A stretch of 28,790 bases of DNA from an uncultured Brevundimonas sp. (GTDB lineage Bacteria > Pseudomonadota > Alphaproteobacteria > Caulobacterales > Caulobacteraceae). The position numbers and the translations under genes are program-made. The stretch spans positions 1 to 28,790 of the forward strand of contig CAMLNT010000008.1 of NCBI GenBank assembly GCA_946481425.1, written 5' to 3'. Each line of letters opens with the position of its first letter. Within the stretch, counting starts at the first letter, position 1. The notes beneath the pieces were generated by a model, which was given only the letters and a program-made list of their open reading frames with translations, did no database searches and was not told the origin of the DNA. This document shows positions 22,576 to 28,790 of this stretch, piece after piece.

Positions 22576-23785
22576 CGCCGCCTCCGACAGGCTCTCCAAC
22601 CGCGCCTGGATCATGGTGCTGGCCGGCGCGGTGGTCGTTACCCTCTCGATGGGGGTGCGCCAGTCGTTCGGTCTTTTCCTCACGCCCATCGGCATGGATC
22701 TGAACATCGGCCGCGAGGCCTTTGGCCTGGCCGTGGCGGTCCAGAACCTGCTCTTTGGCCTTATCCAGCCGTTCGTCGGCGCCTGGGCCGACAAGCATGG
22801 CGCGGGCCGGGTCTCGGCCGTCGGGGCCATCGTCTACATCGCGGGCCTGGCTCTGGCCGCGTCCGCCGCCAGCTTCATGGGCGTCATGCTGGGCTTCGGC
22901 GTGCTGGTGGGTCTGGCCATGGCCGGTTGCACCTTCGTGGTCGTGCTTGGCGCCGTCGGCCGCGCCGTGCCGCCCGAGAAGCGCACGCTCGCCTTCGGCA
23001 TCGTCACGGCGGGCGGATCGCTCGGCCAGTTCCTCGTCGTGCCGGCGGCCCAGGGCCTGATCGACTGGCTTGACTGGCGCATCACCCTGATCGTCCTCGG
23101 CGGCCTCATCGCCCTGATCCTGCCGCTGGCGTTCGGTCTCGCCGGCAAGCCGCAGGGGCAGGGCGCCGTCGACGGGCCGCCCCTGAAGGAGGCGCTGCGC
23201 GAAGCCGCCGCCCACCCGTCCTACTGGATGCTCAACCTGGGCTTCTTCGTCTGCGGGTTCCACATCGCCTTCGTCGGCACCCACATGCCGGCCTATCTTC
23301 GCGACCAGGGCATCGACGCCGGTGTTGGGGCCATGTGTCTGGCCCTGATCGGCCTGTTCAACATCCTGGGTTCGGCGCTCTGGGGCGCCTGGGGCTCGAG
23401 ATGGTCCAAGAAGCGGCTGCTGGTTCTCCTCTACGCCCTGCGCGGCGCCTCGATCATCGTGTTCATGCTCGCGCCCCTGTCATCGGCCTCGGCCCTGGTT
23501 TTCGCCTCCGCCTTCGGCTTCCTGTGGCTGGGCACGGTGCCGCTGACGAACGGGCTGGTGGCCATGATCTATGGCGTGCGGCACCTGTCGGCGCTCGGCG
23601 GAATCGTCTTCCTCAGCCACCAGGTCGGGGCCTTCCTCGGGGCCTGGCTGGCGGGCGTGGCCTTCACCGTCCTCGGCTCCTACGACGCCGTCTGGATCGC
23701 CTCGATCGCGCTCGCCTTCATCGCCTCGGCCGCCAATCTGCCGATCCGCGAGGTGTCGCTTCGCACCGAAAGTGCGGTGGCATGA
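22568..23785 (+). CDS. MFS transporter
   Basis: A 405-residue major facilitator with about 12 membrane helices and a central loop near residues 193-212 (GLAGKPQGQGAVDGPPLKEA). The cytoplasmic loop after helix 2 reads GAWADKHGAGRVSAVG, a relaxed MFS motif A. The first helix region MGVRQSFGLFLTPIGMDLNIGREAFGLAVAVQNL is characteristic of the oxalate/formate and monocarboxylate-type members often annotated as MCT-like. Direction and substrate cannot be fixed. The GTG start (22568) overlaps the end of marR by eight bases, so regulator and transporter form one unit. Its TGA overlaps the ATG of a tiny membrane protein gene (ATGA, 23782-23785). Confidence 0.92.
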   Translation: MSDAASDRLSNRAWIMVLAGAVVVTLSMGVRQSFGLFLTPIGMDLNIGREAFGLAVAVQNLLFGLIQPFVGAWADKHGAGRVSAVGAIVYIAGLALAASAASFMGVMLGFGVLVGLAMAGCTFVVVLGAVGRAVPPEKRTLAFGIVTAGGSLGQFLVVPAAQGLIDWLDWRITLIVLGGLIALILPLAFGLAGKPQGQGAVDGPPLKEALREAAAHPSYWMLNLGFFVCGFHIAFVGTHMPAYLRDQGIDAGVGAMCLALIGLFNILGSALWGAWGSRWSKKRLLVLLYALRGASIIVFMLAPLSSASALVFASAFGFLWLGTVPLTNGLVAMIYGVRHLSALGGIVFLSHQVGAFLGAWLAGVAFTVLGSYDAVWIASIALAFIASAANLPIREVSLRTESAVA

Positions 23786-23901
23786 GGCGTTGGCTGGCCC
23801 TCGGCGCGGGTTTCCTGACGCTCACCCTCGTGGGCTGCTGGCTATGGTGGCGCGAGGGCCTCAACCTCTGGATCGACGCCGTCATCGCCTTCTGCACTTA
23901 A
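23782..23901 (+). CDS. 39-residue single-helix membrane peptide
   Basis: A short frame starting in the MFS stop (ATGA) encodes 39 residues, MRRWLALGAGFLTLTLVGCW and onwards to VIAFCT. It has a positively charged start, one hydrophobic helix (about residues 4-21), a Trp-rich boundary (CWLWWREGLNLW) and a second hydrophobic stretch, giving a membrane-inserted peptide. I do not recognise it. The exact overlap and amphipathic composition suggest a coupled gene, perhaps an accessory subunit of the transporter, but a short frame of this kind can arise by chance. Confidence 0.5.
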   Translation: MRRWLALGAGFLTLTLVGCWLWWREGLNLWIDAVIAFCT

Positions 23902-23963
23902 GGTTACGGCTTGTAATAGCCCTTTCCATGGTGTTCCTATCCGCGCCGCAAGGGGGCGGATCA

Positions 23964-23978
23964 GCGCAGCGACTGCGC
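23964..23978 (+). other. Small hairpin in the leader of the POT transporter gene
   Basis: GCGCAG (23964-23969) and CTGCGC (23973-23978) form a perfect 6-base-pair stem with a CGA loop, 23 bases before the ATG and just ahead of the ribosome-binding site AGGGA (near 23992). It could tune translation; no terminator tail follows. Confidence 0.3.
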
Positions 23979-24001
23979 GCCGCCGTGGAGTAGGGATTTC
24001 C

Positions 24002-25936
24002 ATGAACATCGTCATTCTGCTGGGGATACTGGTCACGGTCGTGACCGGCCTGCCGGTTCTCACCCAGATGCTTCGGAACCATCCGAAGGGCCTGATCATC
24101 CTCTTCTTCGCCGAAATGTGGGAGCGTTTCTCCTACTACGGCATGCGCGGCCTGCTGATCTTCTACCTGACCCAGCACTTCCTCTTCAGCGACGCCACGG
24201 CGTCGGAGACCTACGGGTCCTACACCTCGCTGGTCTACCTGCTCCCGCTGCTGGGGGGCATCATCGCCGACCGCTGGCTGGGCACCCGGAAGGCCATCGC
24301 CTTCGGCGCCCTGCTGCTCGTCGCGGGCCACGGCCTGATGGCCTACGAAGGCCGCCCGGCGACCGAGACCCTGACCTATCAGGGCTCCACCTACGAGATC
24401 GTGTCGGAAGGCCGCGCGGACGCCCGCGAGGTCGGCATCATGATCGACGGCCAGCGCTATGAGTTCGGCCCGGCCGAGGACGGCGGCATCGCCATCCAGA
24501 ACCTGCCCGCGGATTCAGGCCTGCCCGCCGTCATGGAGGCCGAAGACTATGTCATGCAGGCTGACCGCGACCAGAACGGCCTGAACGGCTTCTACCTCGC
24601 CGTCTCGCTGATCATCATGGGCGTGGCTTTCCTCAAGCCGAACATCTCCTCGATCGTCGGCCAGCTCTACACCCAGGGCGATCCGCGCCGGGATTCGGGC
24701 TTCACTCTCTACTATTACGGCATCAACCTCGGCGCCTTCTGGGCCGCGGTGCTTTGCGGCTATCTCGGCCAGACGGTCGGCTGGTGGGCGGGCTTCGGCC
24801 TGGCCGGCATCGGCATGGCGCTGGGCTGGGTCGTCTTCGTGCTCGGCAAGCCCCTCCTTCAGGGCAACGGCGAGCCCCCGAACCCCGAGCGCCTGCGTCA
24901 GCCCGTCATGGGTCCGATCAACCGCGAATGGCTGATCTACCTGGGCGCCCTGGTCGGCATCCCGGTCGTCTGGTTCCTGGTCCAGCGCAACGCCCTGGTC
25001 GGAACCGTGCTCGGCTTCTCGACCGTCGCCGCCCTCATCGCCATCGTCCTGCTCATCCTGCTGGCCGCCAAGACCTGGACCCAGCGCAAGCACATGATCC
25101 TGGCGACCGTCCTGATCGGCGGCGCGGTGGTCTTCTGGACCCTGTTCGAACAGGCCGGCACCTCGCTGAACCTGTTCACCGATCGTAACGTCGACCTGAA
25201 CCTGACCGCCGCCGCGACCCAGTTCATGGGCATGTGGTGGGGCACCCCGGCCCAGCTGGCCGAGGCGGGCGTCACGCCGTCGGGCCTCTGGATCGACACC
25301 ACCCTGACCGCCGCCCAGACCCAGTCGTTCAACGCCGGCTACATCCTGATCTTCGCTCCGATCTTCGCCGCCCTCTGGGCCGGTCTCGGCAAGAAGGACA
25401 AGGATCCGAATCCGGTGCTGAAGTTCGCGCTCGGCCTGCTGCAGGTCGGCCTCGGCTTCCTGGTCGTGGTCTGGGGCGTCGAGGCCGGCCTTGTGAACGA
25501 GGCGTTCCGTACGCCGCTGTTCCTGCTGGCAGTGCTCTATCTGCTGCACACCACCGGCGAGCTCTGCGTCTCGCCCGTGGGCCTGTCGCAGATCACCAAG
25601 CTCAGCCTGCCGTCCGTCGTCAGCTTCATGATGGCGGTCTGGTTCCTGGCCTCCTCGATCGCCCAGTTCGTCGGCGGCAAGATCGCCGCCGCCCTCGGCA
25701 CCGAGACGGTCGGCGGCCAGGTCCTCGACCCGGCAGGCGCGCTCGAGACCTCGCTCGGCGGCTTCCAGCAGATGGGCTGGGCCGGCGTGATCTGCGGCGC
25801 CGTCTTCCTGGTGCTCAGCTTCATCATCGGCCGCTGGGGCGAAGGCTCCGACGACGCCCCGCCGGTCCAGACCGATCCGCGGATCGAGGAAGGCGCGGCC
25901 GACATCGACAACCAGACCGGCGAACGCACGGTCTGA
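24002..25936 (+). CDS. POT (PTR2) family proton-dependent peptide transporter
   Basis: A 644-residue transporter that imports di- and tripeptides with protons through the inner membrane. The proton-coupling ExxER motif is EMWER at residues 38-42, followed by SYYGMRGLL. The PTR2 signature FTLYYYGINLGAF is at 234-246, and FLKPNISSIVGQLY precedes it. The C-terminal half has GELCVSPVGLSQITKLS and FEQAGTSLNLF. Between helix 3 and helix 4 lies an insert of about 75 polar residues (117-193, YEGRPATETLTYQGSTYEIV onwards) that should face the periplasm and explains the length over the usual 480-520. A long polar C-terminal tail ends the protein. A good terminator follows at once. Confidence 0.94.
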   Translation: MNIVILLGILVTVVTGLPVLTQMLRNHPKGLIILFFAEMWERFSYYGMRGLLIFYLTQHFLFSDATASETYGSYTSLVYLLPLLGGIIADRWLGTRKAIAFGALLLVAGHGLMAYEGRPATETLTYQGSTYEIVSEGRADAREVGIMIDGQRYEFGPAEDGGIAIQNLPADSGLPAVMEAEDYVMQADRDQNGLNGFYLAVSLIIMGVAFLKPNISSIVGQLYTQGDPRRDSGFTLYYYGINLGAFWAAVLCGYLGQTVGWWAGFGLAGIGMALGWVVFVLGKPLLQGNGEPPNPERLRQPVMGPINREWLIYLGALVGIPVVWFLVQRNALVGTVLGFSTVAALIAIVLLILLAAKTWTQRKHMILATVLIGGAVVFWTLFEQAGTSLNLFTDRNVDLNLTAAATQFMGMWWGTPAQLAEAGVTPSGLWIDTTLTAAQTQSFNAGYILIFAPIFAALWAGLGKKDKDPNPVLKFALGLLQVGLGFLVVVWGVEAGLVNEAFRTPLFLLAVLYLLHTTGELCVSPVGLSQITKLSLPSVVSFMMAVWFLASSIAQFVGGKIAAALGTETVGGQVLDPAGALETSLGGFQQMGWAGVICGAVFLVLSFIIGRWGEGSDDAPPVQTDPRIEEGAADIDNQTGERTV

Positions 25937-25944
25937 TAGAAACG

Positions 25945-25978
25945 GAAGGGGCGGCGGAGCGATCCGTCGCCTTCTTTC
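25945..25978 (+). terminator. Rho-independent terminator after the POT gene
   Basis: GGCGGCGGA (25950-25958) pairs with TCCGTCGCC (25963-25971) through one G-U, closing a GCGA tetraloop of the stable GNRA class. The stem can extend with GAAGG against TTC, and TTCTTTC (25972-25978) follows. It ends 42 bases after the stop codon. Confidence 0.7.
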
Positions 25979-25985
25979 GATCAAC

Positions 25986-26084
25986 ATGCTTTACAATGCA
26001 AAGTGCTTTCGCTACGACGCTGACGAGGTGGACAGGCGCTGCGCTCGCCGCCAAGGTCGCCGTCGACATGGGAAGCCGCAATGA
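25986..26084 (+). other. Possible 32-residue upstream ORF overlapping the hydrolase start
   Basis: An ATG at 25986 opens a 32-codon frame (MLYNAKCFRYDADEVDRRCA onwards, Arg-rich end) whose TGA (26082-26084) overlaps the hydrolase ATG as ATGA. It has no clear ribosome-binding site and unremarkable composition, so it may be accidental. If translated it would couple to the hydrolase. Confidence 0.2.
25989..26003. promoter_or_regulatory. Near-palindromic operator candidate before the hydrolase gene
   Basis: CTTTACAATGCAAAG is symmetric at 12 of 15 positions (CTTT-CA-TG-AAAG) and clearly AT-richer than its surroundings. It lies 77 bases before the hydrolase ATG, between the POT terminator and that gene, where a promoter should be. 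The binding protein is not identifiable here. Confidence 0.35.
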
Positions 26085-26980
26085 ACCGACGACATCTTCT
26101 CCTGGGCTTCAGCGCCCTGTCCCTCGCCGCCTGTGCGAGCCTGCCTGAGGCGCCGGCGCCCTTCGTCTCTGATCGCATCGCGGTCTCGGTCGAAGGCTCG
26201 GGTCCGGACGTCATCCTTATCCCCGGCCTGACCTCCCATCCGTCGATCTGGGACAGCACGGCCGCCCATCTGGTCGCACGAGGCCATCGCGTCCATCGCG
26301 TCTGGGTATCGGGCTTCGCGGGCCGCCCCGCCGAGGCCAACGCGTCGGGTGACCAGGTCGGTCAGCCGGTCGCCGCCGAGATCGCCCGCTACATCCGCGA
26401 ACGGCGTCTGGCGCGCCCCGCCGTCATCGGGCACTCGATGGGCGGTTCGATCGGTATGGCGCTCGCGGCCCGCAACCCGGATATCGTCGGCAAGCTGATG
26501 GTCGTGGACATGATGCCCTTCATGGGCGCCATGTTCGGGCCGCCCGGTGTCACGCCAGACCAGGTCCGCCCGATCGCCGACCAGATCCGCGAGGGCATCC
26601 GCAACGCGCCGGTCGCCGGCCGCCGGGCTCAGGCCGAACAGACCATCGCGGGTATGGTGCGCACGGAGTCGATGCGGGCTGGCCCCGTCCAGCACTCGGT
26701 CGACAGCGATCTGGACGTCGTCGCCCGCTCCTTCCACGAGCTGATCGTCACCGACCTGAGGCCCGAGTTGGCCAACATCACCGCGCCGACGACGGTCCTG
26801 TACGTCACCCCGACCGGCTCTCCGCTGACCGACGCCCAGCTCGATGAATATTACCGGCTTTCCTACGCCAATATTGCGGGCGTGCGGCTGGTGCGGGTGC
26901 CCGACGCCGCCCACTTCATCATGTTTGACAACCCGAGCCGGTTCATGGCCGAGGTGGACGCCTTTCTTTCGCCGGAGTGA
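26081..26980 (+). CDS. Lipoprotein alpha/beta hydrolase
   Basis: A 299-residue alpha/beta-hydrolase-fold protein. The signal MNRRHLLLGFSALSLAAC combines a twin-arginine-like start with a lipobox (LAAC, Cys18), so the enzyme is probably membrane-anchored on the periplasmic side. The oxyanion loop is LIPGLTSHPSIWD, the nucleophile is the Ser in VIGHSMGGSIGMALA (about residue 119), and the catalytic His lies in DAAHFIMFDNPSRF near the C-terminus. An esterase or lipase role is likely; the substrate is unknown. It has its own control region after the POT terminator and is followed by strong hairpins before the PBP gene, so it looks like a one-gene unit. Confidence 0.9.
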   Translation: MNRRHLLLGFSALSLAACASLPEAPAPFVSDRIAVSVEGSGPDVILIPGLTSHPSIWDSTAAHLVARGHRVHRVWVSGFAGRPAEANASGDQVGQPVAAEIARYIRERRLARPAVIGHSMGGSIGMALAARNPDIVGKLMVVDMMPFMGAMFGPPGVTPDQVRPIADQIREGIRNAPVAGRRAQAEQTIAGMVRTESMRAGPVQHSVDSDLDVVARSFHELIVTDLRPELANITAPTTVLYVTPTGSPLTDAQLDEYYRLSYANIAGVRLVRVPDAAHFIMFDNPSRFMAEVDAFLSPE

Positions 26981-27043
26981 CCCATCACGTTTCCGTGATG
27001 GGGGCGCGGGCTTGTCGCGTCAGGAACGGTCTGGCAAGCCGCG
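26981..27043 (+). terminator. Two consecutive hairpins after the hydrolase gene
   Basis: CCCATCACG (26981-26989) and CGTGATGGG (26994-27002) form a perfect 9-base-pair stem with a TTTC loop, starting at the base after the stop codon. A second stem pairs CGCGGGCTTG (27005-27014) with CAAGCCGCG (27035-27043) with one bulged G. Neither has a T-run, so they may end transcription poorly or protect the 3' end of the hydrolase mRNA. Confidence 0.5.
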
Positions 27044-27091
27044 TCTGCTCTAGCTTCTAGGGTAGACGTCCAACGAAGGAACGAGAGCGGG

Positions 27092-28790
27092 ATGAGCCAC
27101 GGCCATCACGGCGGCGATGCGACGGCCCGGCGTTCGCCGATGCAGCGCCTCGTCTATTGGGGCGCGGTCCTGGGGGTCTGGGGCCTGATCTTCTCCGTGG
27201 TCTTTCTGGCGATCTTCGCCCGAGGCCTGCCGGACACCTCTTCGCTCGACGCCATCGAACGCATTCCGGGCGTCACCTATCTCGACCGCAACGGCGTGCT
27301 GATCGCCGCCAGGGGCTCCGAACAGTCCCCGCCGATCGAGCTGGAAACTCTGCCCGACTATGTGCCCGCCGCCTTCATCGCGGTCGAGGACCGGCGTTTC
27401 TATCATCACCCGGGCTTCGACCCGATCGGCATGCTGCGCGCCATGGTCGCCAACATGCGGGCCGGGCGGGTGGTGCAGGGCGGTTCGACCCTGACCCAGC
27501 AGCTGGTCAAGAACCTGTTCCTCACGCCCGACCAGACCATGCGCCGCAAGGTGCAGGAGATCCTGCTCGCGGTCTGGCTGGAGTTGCGCTTCTCCAAGGA
27601 AGAGATCCTCGAGCTCTATCTGAACCGCGTCTATTTCGGCGCCGGCGCCTACGGAATCGAGGCCGCCGCCCAGCGCTATTTCGACAAGTCGGCCAATGAG
27701 CTGACCATCGGCGAGGCCGCGCTTCTGGCGGGCCTGCTGAAGGCCCCGTCGCGTTATTCGCCCCTGTCGGAGACCGAGCGCGCCGCCGGCCGGGCCACTG
27801 TCGTGCTGAACGAGATGGAAGAGGCGGGCGTCATCACGACCGAACAGCGCGAGGCCGCCGTCCTCGAGCCCGTCCGCGTCTCGCGCACCCTGGCCACCCA
27901 GCACGCCCAGTATTTCGTCGACTGGCTGGACCGCGAGGTCCAGGCCCTGATCGGCGAGACCCGCGACGACCTGATTGTTGAAACCACGCTCGACCTGACC
28001 ATGCAGGCCCAGGCCGAGCGCGCCGTCCGGGCCATCATCGAACGCGACGGTGAACGCGGAGTCGAACAGGCGGCGCTCGTGGCCGTCGACGGCGAGGGCC
28101 GGGTGCGCGCCATGATCGGCGGCGCCTCCTACGCCGAAAGCCAGTTCAACCGCGCCGTGGACGCCCGCCGTCAGGCCGGGTCGGCCTTCAAGCCGTTCGT
28201 CTATCTGGCGGCCATGGAGGCGGGCTACACACCCGACACGCCGGTCGAGGACCAGCCCGTCACCATCGGCGACTGGTCGCCCCGGAACTATGACGGCGCC
28301 TTCCGCGGCCGCATGACCATGGGCCAGGCCGTGGCCCAGTCGACCAACACCGTCGCCGCCTATGTCGCCGACCGCGTCGGCCGCGACCGTGTGGCCTCGG
28401 CAGCGCGACGTCTGGGGATCACCTCCCAGATCAACCTTCAGCCCGCCATGGCGCTTGGCGCCGTCGAGGTCAGCCCCCTCGAGATGGCCCAGGCCTACGC
28501 CGCCTTCTCGAATGGCGGCCGCCGCGCGCGGGCCCACGGCATCACCCGCATCCGCACCCGCGACGGCCAGACCCTGTACGAGCGTCGCAACGGCGAGGGC
28601 TCGGGCCAGGTCATCAACAACCCGCCGCTCTACTACATGAACCAGATGCTGCGCGGCGTGATCTCGGGCGGCACCGCCCGCGCGGCGGCCATCGAGGGCT
28701 ATGATCTCGCGGGCAAGACCGGCACGACGTCCGATTACAAGGACGCCTGGTTCGTCGGCTACACCGGCGGCTTCGTGACCGCCGTCTGGG
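27092..28790 (+). CDS. mrcA: Class A penicillin-binding protein 1A, 3' end cut by window edge
   Basis: A bifunctional peptidoglycan synthase; the first 566 residues are present and the frame runs off the right edge. A short His-rich cytoplasmic start (MSHGHHGGDATARR) and one membrane helix (about 22-44) lead to the GT51 glycosyltransferase: Glu99 in VEDRRFYHHPGFD, QGGSTLTQQLVKNLF, RRKVQEILLAVWLE and KEEILELYLNRVYFG. The transpeptidase follows with Ser364 and Lys367 in AGSAFKPF, Ser417-Thr-Asn419, and Lys542 in GKTGTTSDYKDAWF. It polymerises and cross-links glycan in the periplasm. The compact glycosyltransferase-to-transpeptidase spacing suggests a short PBP1a-like form without the large OB insert of E. 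coli PBP1A. Part of the C-terminus beyond KTG is missing. Confidence 0.94.
   Translation, partial: MSHGHHGGDATARRSPMQRLVYWGAVLGVWGLIFSVVFLAIFARGLPDTSSLDAIERIPGVTYLDRNGVLIAARGSEQSPPIELETLPDYVPAAFIAVEDRRFYHHPGFDPIGMLRAMVANMRAGRVVQGGSTLTQQLVKNLFLTPDQTMRRKVQEILLAVWLELRFSKEEILELYLNRVYFGAGAYGIEAAAQRYFDKSANELTIGEAALLAGLLKAPSRYSPLSETERAAGRATVVLNEMEEAGVITTEQREAAVLEPVRVSRTLATQHAQYFVDWLDREVQALIGETRDDLIVETTLDLTMQAQAERAVRAIIERDGERGVEQAALVAVDGEGRVRAMIGGASYAESQFNRAVDARRQAGSAFKPFVYLAAMEAGYTPDTPVEDQPVTIGDWSPRNYDGAFRGRMTMGQAVAQSTNTVAAYVADRVGRDRVASAARRLGITSQINLQPAMALGAVEVSPLEMAQAYAAFSNGGRRARAHGITRIRTRDGQTLYERRNGEGSGQVINNPPLYYMNQMLRGVISGGTARAAAIEGYDLAGKTGTTSDYKDAWFVGYTGGFVTAVW

Noticed and set aside
24515..25987. 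490-codon open frame on the minus strand opposite the POT gene
   Set aside because: It is a shadow caused by high GC content; its product is rich in Asp, Gly, His and Arg with no domain, while the plus strand encodes a complete POT transporter.
27050..28537. 495-codon minus-strand open frame opposite the penicillin-binding protein
   Set aside because: The plus strand carries all GT51 and transpeptidase motifs; the antisense product has no recognisable features.
1..28790. Mobile element, defence island or CRISPR
   Set aside because: No transposase, integrase, direct-repeat array or tRNA-flanked insert was found, and nearly all genes are core functions.

Overview
The window is high-GC, densely packed chromosomal DNA of an alphaproteobacterium, most likely of the Caulobacterales and close to Brevundimonas or Caulobacter. 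This rests on a GapR (DUF2312) nucleoid protein, a TacA-type sigma-54 activator beside ptsN, long hpf and rpoN, a YkgO-type L36 protein, and heavy use of GTG starts and ATGA/GTGA overlaps. The assignment is inference from gene content, not a database match. I see no rRNA, tRNA, insertion sequence, phage gene or CRISPR array.

Layout. 1-1054 (minus): kdsB overlapping apaG, which runs off the left edge. 1157-3444 (plus): a membrane-anchored cytochrome c and a TPR-sulfotransferase. 3441-5614 (minus): an M17 aminopeptidase and an SH3/NlpC-P60 peptidase. 5699-6562 (plus): a secreted TPR protein. 6598-8207 (minus): a small lipoprotein and an MltB-type lytic transglycosylase. 8389-10302 (plus): rpmJ with its own promoter, structured leader and terminator, then gapR, a basic hypothetical protein and a GH99-like secreted protein. 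10299-14709 (minus): rpoN, hpf, ptsN and a tacA-like activator, a nitrogen-PTS/sigma-54 block. 14869-15633 (plus): a DUF805 membrane protein. 15630-16880 (minus): a UbiH-type hydroxylase. 16971-19137 (plus): a periplasmic protein, a D-cysteine desulfhydrase/L-cysteate lyase-like enzyme and an Asp/Glu racemase. 19134-22049 (minus): ruvC-ruvA-ruvB and a membrane protein that resembles a short SEDS (FtsW/RodA) protein. 22168-23901 (plus): MarR regulator, MFS transporter and a 39-residue membrane peptide. 24002-28790 (plus): a POT peptide transporter with a periplasmic insert, a lipoprotein alpha/beta hydrolase, and a class A penicillin-binding protein cut by the right edge.

The genes are mostly core functions: envelope building (kdsB, M17, NlpC/P60, MltB, PBP1A), recombination (ruvCAB), global regulation (rpoN, tacA, gapR, ptsN, hpf) and solute transport. 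There is no obvious mobile or defence island.

The most interesting signals lie in how genes are joined and controlled. Four of the five convergent gene pairs share a 4-base tail-to-tail stop (CTAG three times, TTAG once). Two reading frames have no ATG, GTG or TTG upstream of clearly coding sequence, and reach back to a CTG that overlaps the preceding TGA. The marR promoter has a perfect inverted repeat whose arms coincide with the -35 and -10 elements and run into the start codon. rpmJ has a hairpin at the predicted 5' end of its mRNA and a nine-codon leader ORF. A SEDS-like protein is translationally coupled to ruvB. I found no clear multi-gene undescribed system; the SEDS-like protein and the marR control region are the best candidates for follow-up.
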